DNA of 64,000 nt from Isoptericola halotolerans. Its GTDB lineage: Bacteria; Actinomycetota; Actinomycetes; Actinomycetales; Cellulomonadaceae. The notes under the pieces were generated by a model. That model was not told the DNA's origin. It ran no database searches and saw nothing but the letters and a program-made list of their open reading frames with translations. The position numbers and the translations under genes were made by a program. The stretch is taken from positions 62,001 to 126,000 of the forward strand of contig NZ_PVTX01000007.1 of the NCBI RefSeq assembly GCF_003003075.1. The letters are read 5' to 3'. Every line of letters starts with the position of its first letter. Position 1 is the first letter of the stretch. Shown piece after piece: positions 9,541-17,792 of the stretch.

Positions 9541-10632
9541 GTGCAGACCGACCACGCCACCAGCTCCGTCAGCAACGGCCACGTCACGGCGCCGCACACC
9601 GATGCCGGCCCCGAGGCGCTGCGCGCGGGGCTCGGGGAGCTGGTCGCCGCCACCGGGCGGGTGCGTGCGGCCGTCGAGTCCGTGGTGCCGAACCGTCCGG
9701 ACCTCGCCCGGCTGACCGTCGCCGTCCTGCTCGCCGAGGGCCATCTGCTCGTCGAGGACGTCCCCGGGGTCGGCAAGACCACCCTGGCCAAGGCCCTCGC
9801 CCGGACCATCGACTGCCGGGTCGGCCGGGTGCAGTTCACCCCCGACCTCCTGCCGAGCGACCTCACCGGCGTCAACATCTACCGGTCGTCCAGCGGCGAG
9901 TTCGAGTTCCGCCCCGGCCCGGTGTTCAACAACGTCGTCATCGGCGACGAGATCAACCGCGCCTCGCCCAAGACACAGTCGGCCCTCCTCGAGTGCATGG
10001 AGGAGGGCCAGACCACCGTCGACGGCACCACCTACACCCTGCCGCGGCCGTTCCTCGTCCTGGCCACGCAGAACCCCGTCGAGATGGAGGGCACCTACCC
10101 TCTGCCGGAGGCTCAGCGCGACCGGTTCATGGCCCGGCTCGCCATCGGGTACCCCGACAACGACGCCGAGCTGCGGATGCTCGACTCGCAGCAGTCCACC
10201 GACCCGTTCGCGCACCTCGAGCCGGTCACGACCGCCGAGGCCATGACCCGCTACGCGGCCTGGGCGCGCGCCGTCCACGCCTCGCCCGCGGTCAAGCAGT
10301 ACGTCATCGACCTCGCCGTCGGCACCCGCGGCCACGCGGGGCTGCGGCTCGGCGCCTCGCCACGGGCGTCCCTCCAGCTCCTCCGCGTCGCCAAGGCCCA
10401 CGCGGCGATGGCGGGCCGGCAGCACGTGCTGCCCGACGACGTCCAGTCGCTCGCCGTACCGGTGCTGGCGCACCGGCTCATCCTGTCCACGGAGTCACGG
10501 CTGGCCGGAGTCACCGCCGCCGAGATCGTGCGCGACGTGGTCGACCGCACGGTCGTGCCCGCCGGTACCACCTCACCCGCGGCGGCGCAGCGCCGCTCGA
10601 CGCTCGGCAGGACCACGAACCAGAGCCGCTGA
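9541..10632 (+). CDS. MoxR-family AAA+ ATPase
   Basis: MoxR ATPases act as chaperones that help mature partner proteins, often VWA- or DUF58-domain proteins encoded next to them. The 363-residue protein has Walker A (EDVPGVGKTTLAKAL), Walker B (VVIGDEINRASPKTQ), a sensor region (LATQNPVEMEGTYPLPEAQ) and the C-terminal lid. The GTG at 9541 has GGAGG seven bases upstream. It heads a three-gene operon with a DUF58 protein and a membrane transglutaminase, an arrangement found in many actinobacteria beside the dcw cluster. The substrate is unknown. Confidence 0.93.
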   Translation: MQTDHATSSVSNGHVTAPHTDAGPEALRAGLGELVAATGRVRAAVESVVPNRPDLARLTVAVLLAEGHLLVEDVPGVGKTTLAKALARTIDCRVGRVQFTPDLLPSDLTGVNIYRSSSGEFEFRPGPVFNNVVIGDEINRASPKTQSALLECMEEGQTTVDGTTYTLPRPFLVLATQNPVEMEGTYPLPEAQRDRFMARLAIGYPDNDAELRMLDSQQSTDPFAHLEPVTTAEAMTRYAAWARAVHASPAVKQYVIDLAVGTRGHAGLRLGASPRASLQLLRVAKAHAAMAGRQHVLPDDVQSLAVPVLAHRLILSTESRLAGVTAAEIVRDVVDRTVVPAGTTSPAAAQRRSTLGRTTNQSR

Positions 10633-10633
10633 C

Positions 10634-11962
10634 ATGACACGACTGCGAGGTGGGTCGGCGCTCCGCCGCCTGGCCCGGGTACGACCGACCGGACGTGGCG
10701 GCGCGCTGCTGGTGGCCGGTGCGGCGCTGGTGGCCGGTGGTGTGGTCCTGGACCTGCCCGACGTCGTCGGCCTCGGCGCCGCCGCCGTCCTGGCCGTCTC
10801 GGCCGCGTGCCTCGCCCTCGGGTGGCAGCGGCTCGACGCCGGGCGTGGCGCGCTCGACGTCGAGCGCGACATCGAGCCGGACCCCGTGGTCGCCGGCCGT
10901 TCGGCGACGACGCGCCTGACGGTCCGCGCCCGCGCCCGGACCGGGGCGGCCTACGAACGGCTCGCTCGCCTGCGGCTGTCCGAGCAGGCCGCCCACGAGC
11001 TCGCCGGACCGTCCGGGATCCGGGCGCACGTGCGCGCTCACCCGGACCGTATCGCCGTGCAGTACTCCCTGTCGCCCGTGCGTCGCGGCCGCTGGCCGCT
11101 GGGGCCCGTGCTCACCACCCGGACCGACGTCTTCGGGCTCGCACGGACCACGCAGCCGCTCGGCGGGGCGACGCGCGTCTCGGTCTGGCCACGGACGACC
11201 CCGCTGCCGGCCCGGGCCGCGGCGCTCGGGGACGTCGACCGCGCGGCCGTCGGCGCCCGGCTCGCCTCCAGCGACGACTCGGTGCTGCGGGAGTACGTCC
11301 CCGGCGACGACCCCCGCCGCGTGCACTGGGCGGGGTCGGCCCGCCAGGGCCGGCTGATGGTCCGCGCCGACGAGAGCGCCGGGCTGCGTCCGGTCACCGT
11401 GCTGCTCGACCGGGGCCTGCTGGCACCACCGCCCGACGAGCGTCCGGGAGCGCGGCCCCCCGTCCGCGAGGTCGTGGACGACGGCGAGTGGGCGGTCGAG
11501 CTCGCGGCCTCCGTCGCGACGTCGTTCCTCGACGCCGGGCACCCGACGCGCCTGGTCGCCACGACGACCACGCCCGCGCGGACCGACCACGCCGCCGGCC
11601 GCGGCAGCGGCCGTGCACAGCTGCTCGACGCGACCGTGGACCTCACCGGGCTGCGTGGCAGCGAGGCGGCCGAGGCACTCACGACGACCGCACGATCACT
11701 GCGCGCCGACCGGGCCAGGTCGGAGGTGACCGTCGCCGTCATCGCACCGACCGGCGGCGGACCTCAGCGGCACGCCGTCGCCTCCCTCGGGGCGGACGGC
11801 GTGGGGTGGGCCCTGCTCGTCGTCCCCCGCGCGACCGGGATGCGCCACGACGTCGACCCCACGGCCGACGACCTGCGCGCCGCCGGCTGGCACGTGGCGT
11901 CGTGCACCCCGGGCACCCCGGTGGCGCGGGCGTGGTCCCTCCTGACGGAGAGTGCTGCATGA
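10634..11962 (+). CDS. DUF58 domain-containing membrane protein
   Basis: The 442-residue protein has two membrane segments near the N-terminus (LLVAGAALVAGGVVL and VVGLGAAAVLAVSAACLAL) and the DUF58 signature SDDSVLREYVPGDDPRRVHW in the middle. DUF58 proteins have a VWA-like fold and are predicted clients of the MoxR ATPase encoded one base upstream. The stop overlaps the start of the transglutaminase gene (ATGA), so the three are translated together. The biochemical role is unknown; a link to the cell envelope is inferred from context. Confidence 0.88.
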   Translation: MTRLRGGSALRRLARVRPTGRGGALLVAGAALVAGGVVLDLPDVVGLGAAAVLAVSAACLALGWQRLDAGRGALDVERDIEPDPVVAGRSATTRLTVRARARTGAAYERLARLRLSEQAAHELAGPSGIRAHVRAHPDRIAVQYSLSPVRRGRWPLGPVLTTRTDVFGLARTTQPLGGATRVSVWPRTTPLPARAAALGDVDRAAVGARLASSDDSVLREYVPGDDPRRVHWAGSARQGRLMVRADESAGLRPVTVLLDRGLLAPPPDERPGARPPVREVVDDGEWAVELAASVATSFLDAGHPTRLVATTTTPARTDHAAGRGSGRAQLLDATVDLTGLRGSEAAEALTTTARSLRADRARSEVTVAVIAPTGGGPQRHAVASLGADGVGWALLVVPRATGMRHDVDPTADDLRAAGWHVASCTPGTPVARAWSLLTESAA

Positions 11963-14217
11963 TCCCCGCGTACGCCGGCCCGACGGCGCGGCTCGTCGCC
12001 ACGACCGCCCTGGTGGCGGTGGCCGTCGCCGCCTCGATGCTCGCCCTCACCGCCCTCGTCCTGCCGGGCGACTGGGTGCGGACCGGCCTCGTCGGCATCG
12101 CGCTCGTCGCCGGGACCACCGGGCTCACGCGGGTCCTGGTCGAACGTCGAGCGCGCCGTCGCCGTCGCGACGACACCGCCGGCGGGTCGGTCGTCCCGAC
12201 GCTCGTCGGCGCCGCCGTCGCCGCGTGGTACGTGCTGTCACGCTACGGGGCACCGACCTCCGAGGCGCAGCTGTTCGTCGGGCCGGACGGCGTGGGCCGG
12301 GTCCTGGAACGGCTGGGGGACGCGGGCGAGATCATCCGCTCCGAGGTCGCCCCCGTGCCGGGGACCCTGCCGATCGCCCTGCTCACCGTGGGCGGCACGC
12401 TCGCCGTGCTGCTCCTCGCCGACGCCCTCGCCGGAGGTCTGCGCTGGCCGGCGGCGGTCGGCCTGCCGCTCCTCGCCCTGTGGTCCCCGCCCCTCGTGCT
12501 CGTCGGGTCGGTGCCTCCGGCAGTCTTCGTCGTCGTGGTCGCGGCGCTGCTCCTGCTGCTGTCGGTCGGCGCCGGGGAGCGGCGGCGTCCCGGGAACGAG
12601 AGCCCCCCGGCGGCCGTGCGTCGCGCCGAGGGCGCACGGAGCGTCGTCACCACCGCGGTCGCTCTCGTGGTCGCGCTCGCCGCCGGGCTGGTGGCCGCGG
12701 CGTCGAGCACGCTGCCCGGCTATGCGGGCGCCTGGTACCAGAGCTTCACGACCACGGGCGACACCATCCAGCTCTCCGAGGACCTCGACGTCCTGAGCAG
12801 CCTGACCGAACGCTCCGGCGAGGTGGTGCTCACCTACACAGGGGTCGAGGACGATGTCGGGCCGCTGCGCACCTACACGGCCACCGCGTTCGACGGCCGG
12901 CGCTGGCAGCGCGGCGAGGAGCGCGACGGCCGACCGCTCGCACCGGACGAGCTGCTCTGGCCCGACGACCTCGGCAGCGTGGCCCTGCAGGACCGCCAGG
13001 ACCTGTCGGTCACCGTGGGCTCGCTGCGCGACGACCAGCTGCCCGTCACCCTCGAGCCCCGACGGGTGGACGCCGGCGGCACCTGGGGCTACGACCCGCT
13101 GCGTGACGAGGTGGTCGGCGACCGGACCGACGTGGGCGACGTCTACACGTTGAGCGTCCGCCCCCGTGACCTGGACCCGGAGATCCTGCGCGGTGCCGGC
13201 CCGGGCGTCACCGAGGACGCCTATCTCACCGTGCCCGAGAACGAGCACTCCCAGGAGGTCGCGGAACTCGCGGCGGAGGTCACCGACGACGCGGACACCG
13301 CCTACGACCAGGCCGTGGCCCTGCAGCGGTGGCTCCGTGACCCTGCCACCTTCACCTACTCCACGCAGCTGCCCCGCGGGAGCACCGGCGACCCGGTCTG
13401 GGACTTCCTGCAGCACCGCACCGGCTACTGCGTGCAGTTTGCGACGACCATGTCCGTCATGGCTCGCACCCTGGGCATCCCCACCCGTCTGGGCGTCGGT
13501 TTCCTGCCGGGCGAGGCCGTCGAGGACGCGGAGGGCGACGTCACCCGCTGGCAGGTCACGGGCCAGGACTCCCACGCCTGGCCGGAGCTCTACTTCGAGG
13601 GGGTGGGTTGGGTCCGCTTCGAACCGACGCCGGCGACGCAGACGGGCACCGCACCCGACTACACCGCGGCAGAGGTCGACGCACCCGCCGACGCCGTCGC
13701 TCCGCAGGAGGTGCCGCCGCCCGCGGCGGAGCAGCCGGAGCCCCAGGAGCAGACGGCGGCCCCGACGGAGCCTCCCGTGGCCGTCGGGCCGGAACCCGCG
13801 GACACCCTGCCCGTCTGGGCCTGGGCCGCGCTGGCCGCGGGCCTGCTGGTCGGCGCCGGCGCGACGGCGTTCCTCCTGCTGCGGCGCCGCCGGGGCACGG
13901 ACCCGGTCGACGCAGAGCGGGCCTGGCAGCAGGTCGTCGCGGCACTGGCTCGCGAGGGCGTGGCGCTACCTGCGCCCACGACGCCGCGGCAGGCTCCCCG
14001 GGCCGTGATGGACGCCGTCACCAGGGCCCGCGGAAAGGCTCCGGCACCCGAGGTGCACGACGACCTCACCATCCTGGCGCAGGCCGTGGAACAGGCGCGC
14101 TACGCGAGACCGGAGGAGGCCGACGAGAGCCTCACCGACCAGGAGGAGGGACCCGAGCAGCCCGACCTCGCGGAGGTGGCGGCGCGGGTGAGACAGCGCT
14201 TGGCCGACAGGTCGTGA
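11959..14217 (+). CDS. TgpA-like membrane transglutaminase with DUF4129
   Basis: The 752-residue protein starts with a block of about six membrane helices, then an outward transglutaminase-like domain with the catalytic Cys in GYCVQFATTMSVMAR and the His in DSHAWPELYFEG followed by WVRFEPTP. After an Ala/Pro/Glu-rich linker comes one more membrane helix (VWAWAALAAGLLVGAGATAF) and a cytoplasmic DUF4129 tail. This is the order in TgpA of Pseudomonas. Its acyl donor and target are not known. The start overlaps the DUF58 stop; it ends one base before the convergent DUF3040 gene, without an obvious terminator. Confidence 0.92.
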   Translation: MIPAYAGPTARLVATTALVAVAVAASMLALTALVLPGDWVRTGLVGIALVAGTTGLTRVLVERRARRRRRDDTAGGSVVPTLVGAAVAAWYVLSRYGAPTSEAQLFVGPDGVGRVLERLGDAGEIIRSEVAPVPGTLPIALLTVGGTLAVLLLADALAGGLRWPAAVGLPLLALWSPPLVLVGSVPPAVFVVVVAALLLLLSVGAGERRRPGNESPPAAVRRAEGARSVVTTAVALVVALAAGLVAAASSTLPGYAGAWYQSFTTTGDTIQLSEDLDVLSSLTERSGEVVLTYTGVEDDVGPLRTYTATAFDGRRWQRGEERDGRPLAPDELLWPDDLGSVALQDRQDLSVTVGSLRDDQLPVTLEPRRVDAGGTWGYDPLRDEVVGDRTDVGDVYTLSVRPRDLDPEILRGAGPGVTEDAYLTVPENEHSQEVAELAAEVTDDADTAYDQAVALQRWLRDPATFTYSTQLPRGSTGDPVWDFLQHRTGYCVQFATTMSVMARTLGIPTRLGVGFLPGEAVEDAEGDVTRWQVTGQDSHAWPELYFEGVGWVRFEPTPATQTGTAPDYTAAEVDAPADAVAPQEVPPPAAEQPEPQEQTAAPTEPPVAVGPEPADTLPVWAWAALAAGLLVGAGATAFLLLRRRRGTDPVDAERAWQQVVAALAREGVALPAPTTPRQAPRAVMDAVTRARGKAPAPEVHDDLTILAQAVEQARYARPEEADESLTDQEEGPEQPDLAEVAARVRQRLADRS

Positions 14218-14218
14218 G

Positions 14219-14644
14219 CTATCGGCCCTGTTCGCGGCGGCGGTCCCACCGCTCCTCGAGGCGGGCCAGGAAGCCCGGACCCTTGCTCGGCGCCGCCGTG
14301 CGGCCCCGATGCCCTCCGGAGCCAGCGTGCGCCGCGGACGACGGGCCGACGGTGCCGTCAGCGTTGACGACTCCCTGCGGTCCCTTCTTGCGCGGCGCGG
14401 AGAACGCGTAGACGACGCCGGCGAACATCAGGACGAAGCCGGCGACCCCCAGCAGGGTCAGCGACGACGCGACCCCGATCACCAGGAGCACCAGGCCCAG
14501 CACGACGCACAGACCTGCCAGCACATACCGCAGCGGCGATCGATGGCGGGACCGCTGGAGCGTCGTGGCCAGCCGGGGGTCATCGCTCTCGAGCGCGCGC
14601 TCCATCTGCTCCAGCACGCGCTGCTCGTACTCGGACAGAGGCAT
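14219..14644 (-). CDS. DUF3040 domain membrane protein
   Basis: The 141-residue protein starts MPLSEYEQRVLEQMERAL, the hallmark of DUF3040, followed by two adjacent membrane helices (about residues 39-57 and 62-85) and a charged Gly-rich tail. Such proteins are widespread in actinobacteria, commonly near dinB or the dcw cluster, and have no known function. It has a G-rich stretch (GGGGGG) just before the ATG that may act as binding site. It lies 38 bases downstream of dinB on the same strand and may be cotranscribed with it. Confidence 0.9.
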   Translation of the reverse strand: MPLSEYEQRVLEQMERALESDDPRLATTLQRSRHRSPLRYVLAGLCVVLGLVLLVIGVASSLTLLGVAGFVLMFAGVVYAFSAPRKKGPQGVVNADGTVGPSSAAHAGSGGHRGRTAAPSKGPGFLARLEERWDRRREQGR

Positions 14645-14682
14645 CGGGCCCCCCGATCTCGCTGTAGTTTCGTGGCCTGCCT

Positions 14683-15930
14683 CTAGGATATGCCCGCCGG
14701 GCGCTGGACGGTAGTCGGCGACGCCCCCAGTGCGATCGCCGCGGAGCCGAACCTCTCCCGGACGGCGTCCACCGCCAGCTCCGCGTCCCGCCGCGCACCG
14801 ACGTGCGCGTCGTCGTCGAACAGCGACGGCTGCGAGGTGAGGTCCGCCCGGGCCCGCAGGTTCTCCGCCCGCACACCGACGAGCCGGACCGGCAGCCCCT
14901 CGAGATCGACTCCCGAGAGCAGCTCGCGTGCCACCCCGTAGACGTCCTGCGCCACGTCGGTCGGCACCTCGAGCGTGCGGGACCGTGACATCGTCCGGAA
15001 GTCGCTGGTCCGCACCTTCAGCGCGACCGTCCGCGCCACGACCCCCTGGTGACGCATCCGACCGGCCACCCGGTCGCTGAGCTCGCGCAGCCGCCGTGCG
15101 ACCTCGCCGAGGTCGTGGAGGTCCTGGCCGAACGTGGACTCTGCCCCGATGCTCTGCTCGGCGCGACCCGCCACCACGGGACGGGGGTCACGCCCCCAGG
15201 CGAGATCGTGCAGATGCGCTCCGGAGACCCGGCCGACCGCCGCCTGCAGCACCGCGACGTCGGTGTCCGCGAGCTGCGCGACCGTCGTGATCCCCCACCT
15301 CGCCAGGACCTGCTCCGTCTTCTCGCCGACGCCCCAGAGCGCGCCGACCGGCAGCGCACGCAGGAACGCCTCGGTCGCCGCCGCCGGGACGAGCAGCATC
15401 CCGTCGGGCTTGGCGTGCGTCGAGGCCAGCTTCGCGACGAGCTTGTTGCGGCCGATGCCGACCGAGCAGGTGATGCCGTGCGCGGCGCGCACCTGCTCGC
15501 GGAGCGCCGCGCCGATCTCCGTCGGCCGGCCGAGACGGCGGCGGGCCCCGGCGACGTCCAGGAAGGCCTCGTCGACCGAGACCTGCTCGACGACCGCCGT
15601 GATGTCGCCCAGCATCGACATCACCGATCGCGACACCTCGCGGTAGCGGCGGTGGTCGGGCGCCACCACGACGGCGTGCGGGCACCGGCGCATCGCGTGG
15701 GCCATCGACATCGCGGACCGGACGCCGTAGGCCCGCGCCTCGTAGGTGGCCGCGAGGACCACCCCCCGCTCCCGCCCGCCGACGATGACGGGACGCCCAC
15801 GGAGCTCTGGCCGTCGCGCGAGCTCGACGGACGCGAAGAACGCGTCCATGTCGACGTGCAGGGTCGACGAGCCGTCCTCGTCGTGCCCCCAGTCGCGTCG
15901 CACGTCCGCGGACCGCGGGCCCCGGCTCAC
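14683..15930 (-). CDS. dinB: DNA polymerase IV (Y-family translesion polymerase)
   Basis: Pol IV copies past damaged bases. The 415-residue protein carries the catalytic acidic residues in HVDMDAFFASVE (about 25-36) and SVDEAFLD (118-125), the thumb region and the little-finger domain. QPSLF at about 367-371 is a beta-clamp binding motif, some 44 residues before the end. The GTG at 15930 overlaps the stop of the upstream HEPN gene (GTGA), so both depend on the promoter region with the LexA box at 16408-16423. That makes SOS control likely. Confidence 0.96.
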   Translation of the reverse strand: MSRGPRSADVRRDWGHDEDGSSTLHVDMDAFFASVELARRPELRGRPVIVGGRERGVVLAATYEARAYGVRSAMSMAHAMRRCPHAVVVAPDHRRYREVSRSVMSMLGDITAVVEQVSVDEAFLDVAGARRRLGRPTEIGAALREQVRAAHGITCSVGIGRNKLVAKLASTHAKPDGMLLVPAAATEAFLRALPVGALWGVGEKTEQVLARWGITTVAQLADTDVAVLQAAVGRVSGAHLHDLAWGRDPRPVVAGRAEQSIGAESTFGQDLHDLGEVARRLRELSDRVAGRMRHQGVVARTVALKVRTSDFRTMSRSRTLEVPTDVAQDVYGVARELLSGVDLEGLPVRLVGVRAENLRARADLTSQPSLFDDDAHVGARRDAELAVDAVRERFGSAAIALGASPTTVQRPAGIS

Positions 15931-16361
15931 GACGCCGCCGTCACGGCGCCGCGCGCGGACCGCAGGGAGAAGCCGGCGTCCGGGTCCAGCCGCAGCCCGA
16001 CCTCGTCACGGAAGTCCTCGGCGCACGCGAGCAGCTCGTCCGCGCGGGCCGGCGTCACGTCCTCGCCGTGCCCGGCGTCGACGGCGGCGCGCAGTCGTGC
16101 ACCGGACGCGAAGTAGACGCTCCACGCCGCCAGCTCGGGCTCCACCCTCGTGAGCAGCTCCCACACCGCCCTCGCCCGGCCCCGGGGCGCGTCCCCGTGG
16201 AGCGCCACGACAGCGGCGGCAGAGCGCAACGCCGCCAGGTGGGCGTGGACGAAGCGCTCCGGAGGTGCGGTCGCCGCGACCGCGGCGGCCAGCTCCGCAT
16301 CGGCGCGCACCAGGAGCCTGTCCACGCGGTCGGGCACGGGTGCACCGCCTCGTGCTGTCAT
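15927..16361 (-). CDS. SAV_6107-family HEPN-domain protein, cotranslated with dinB
   Basis: This is a 144-residue, alpha-helical, Ala/Arg-rich protein. The pattern FVHAHLAALRSAAAVVAL, then VWELLTRVEPELAAWSVYF, is that of the SAV_6107-like HEPN family of actinobacteria, whose role is unknown. An open frame extends to 16517, but the ATG at 16361 has AGGAGG six bases upstream and the family starts there. Starting at 16361 also leaves the LexA box outside the gene. The stop overlaps the dinB start, so the protein is probably SOS-induced with Pol IV. I see no clear RxxxxH nuclease motif. Confidence 0.8.
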   Translation of the reverse strand: MTARGGAPVPDRVDRLLVRADAELAAAVAATAPPERFVHAHLAALRSAAAVVALHGDAPRGRARAVWELLTRVEPELAAWSVYFASGARLRAAVDAGHGEDVTPARADELLACAEDFRDEVGLRLDPDAGFSLRSARGAVTAAS

Positions 16362-16407
16362 CGCACACCTCCTGACCGCCGGGCGGGACGTTCCCACCCT
16401 CGCATCT

Positions 16408-16423
16408 TCGAACGCCTGTTCGA
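16408..16423. promoter_or_regulatory. LexA (SOS) box of the HEPN-dinB operon
   Basis: TCGAACGCCTGTTCGA is a perfect actinobacterial SOS box (GAAC-N4-GTTC with TCG/CGA flanks). It lies 47 bases before the HEPN start and 37 bases before the divergent spermidine-synthase-like gene, so LexA could repress both. Confidence 0.92.
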
Positions 16424-16459
16424 TCCTGTCAAGGCCGTGACGCACGAGAGACTGTGCCC

Positions 16460-17341
16460 ATGGCCAGACGCTCCCGTACGACCCGTCCGGACCGATCCTC
16501 GCGCGAGGCACCGACACTCCCGGTGGGGCCCGTGCCGATCGACACCGGCACGGCGCACCTCGAGCAGGACCCCGACCACGCCGCGCGGGTGACCCTGCAC
16601 GTCAACGGCGTGCCCAGCTCGTGCCTCGACCTGGCCGACCCGGGCTTCCTCGCCTTCGAGTACCTCCAGCAGATGGCCGCCGTCGTCGACCTGCTGCCCC
16701 CCGGACCGGTCCGTGCCCTCCACCTCGGCGCCGCAGGGTGCGCTCTGCCCCGTCAGATCGAGCACGTCCGGCCCGACTCGCGCCAGCTGGGGGTCGACAT
16801 CGACGCGCGCCTGCTGACCTTGGTGCGTGAGTGGTTCTCCCTGCCCCGTTCACCCCGCCTCCGACTGCGGGCCGACGACGCCGGCCATGCGTTGGCCTCC
16901 CTGCCGGCCGCGTCGTTCGACGTCGTGGTGCGCGACGCGTTCGACGGCGACACGACCCCCGGGCACCTCGTGGGCCGCGCCTTCGCGGGTGCCGCTCTGC
17001 GGGTGCTGCGCCCCGGCGGACTCCTGCTCGTCAACTGCGCCGATCGCCCACCCCTGGAACGCACACGGCAGGAGCTGGCCTCGATCGTGCCGTCCCTCGA
17101 CGAGGACGCCGTCGCGGACGGACGCCTCGCCGTGGTCGCCGAGCCGGCCGTGCTCAAGGGCCGCCGCTACGGCAACGTCGTGATCGCGGCCGTCGCCCCG
17201 GGCAGCGCGGACCCGGCGGCCGGGCCGGACCTGGGTGACGCGGGGCTCGCCCGTGCGCTGCGATCCCTGGCCGTTCCCGCGCGGGTCCTCGTCGGCGACG
17301 AGCTCGCTCGGCTCGTCGGGTCGGCCGCGCCGCTCCCCTGA
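16460..17341 (+). CDS. Spermidine-synthase-like SAM-binding protein
   Basis: The 293-residue protein has the Rossmann-type methyltransferase/aminopropyltransferase fold: ALHLGAAGCALPRQIEH (cofactor loop), LGVDIDARLL (acidic loop), FDVVVRDAFDGDTTPGHL and VLRPGGLLLVN. This matches the spermidine-synthase-like family of actinobacteria. The strict GGGxG and DD motifs of true spermidine synthases are altered, so the reaction is uncertain and methyl transfer is equally possible. The ATG at 16460 is preferred to GTG at 16454. Its promoter region holds the dinB LexA box. Confidence 0.75.
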   Translation: MARRSRTTRPDRSSREAPTLPVGPVPIDTGTAHLEQDPDHAARVTLHVNGVPSSCLDLADPGFLAFEYLQQMAAVVDLLPPGPVRALHLGAAGCALPRQIEHVRPDSRQLGVDIDARLLTLVREWFSLPRSPRLRLRADDAGHALASLPAASFDVVVRDAFDGDTTPGHLVGRAFAGAALRVLRPGGLLLVNCADRPPLERTRQELASIVPSLDEDAVADGRLAVVAEPAVLKGRRYGNVVIAAVAPGSADPAAGPDLGDAGLARALRSLAVPARVLVGDELARLVGSAAPLP

Positions 17342-17344
17342 GAC

Positions 17345-17384
17345 GCGGCAGGCCGCCCCCGGGAGCCCGGGAGCGGCCTGTCGC
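17345..17384. terminator. Bidirectional terminator between convergent genes
   Basis: Inverted repeat GCGGCAGGCCGCCCCCGGG / CCCGGGAGCGGCCTGTCGC with one wobble and one mismatch lies between the spermidine-synthase-like gene (plus) and the cold-shock gene (minus). It has no strong U-tract, as is common in actinobacteria. Confidence 0.75.
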
Positions 17385-17397
17385 GGAGCGCCCCGCC

Positions 17398-17601
17398 TCA
17401 GAGCGGGACGACCTGCTCCGCCTGCGGACCCTTCGGCCCCTGGGTGATCTCGAACTCGACCCGCTGGGCCTCGTCGAGCGTGCGGTAACCCTGCGTCTGG
17501 ATCGCCGAGTAGTGGACGAAGACGTCGGCGCCGCCGCCGTCCTGGGCGATGAACCCGTAGCCCTTCTCGGAGTTGAACCACTTCACAGAACCCTGCGCCA
17601 T
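17398..17601 (-). CDS. Cold-shock protein (CspA family)
   Basis: This is a 67-residue single cold-shock domain, an OB fold that binds single-stranded RNA and DNA and melts RNA structure. RNP1 is KGYGFI and RNP2 is VFVHYSAI, preceded by [11 protein letters not shown]. The ATG at 17601 has AAGGA six bases upstream. A strong hairpin in the leader (17619-17646) ends 18 bases before the start. It is a single gene, followed by a bidirectional terminator. Confidence 0.97.
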   Translation of the reverse strand: MAQGSVKWFNSEKGYGFIAQDGGGADVFVHYSAIQTQGYRTLDEAQRVEFEITQGPKGPQAEQVVPL

Positions 17602-17618
17602 GCTGATCCTTCGACCTT

Positions 17619-17646
17619 CCGTCCGGTGCACGGGTGCACCGGACGG
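17619..17646 (-). promoter_or_regulatory. Perfect hairpin in the leader of the cold-shock gene
   Basis: CCGTCCGGTGCA and TGCACCGGACGG form a perfect 12-bp stem around a CGGG (plus strand) tetraloop. Its lower edge is about 7 bases from the ribosome binding site of the csp gene. It may control mRNA stability or translation with temperature; that is inference. Confidence 0.6.
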
Positions 17647-17792
17647 GCACCCGCCGTCGCACCGCCCCGGAACCGGTCGGTGCGCCGGTGAGCAGGTGCG
17701 ACGCCCGACAGTGTGGCACGGACCACAACGGCGTGCACCCGATGGGCACCGCACGCGACCCCCGGCGGGACTCCCCGCCGGACACTCCCCGA

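Noticed and set aside
10807-11958. An open frame that would fuse Arg/Pro-rich sequence to the transglutaminase
   Set aside because: It is the shifted frame of the DUF58 gene; the ATG at 11959 overlaps the DUF58 stop and begins the membrane domain.
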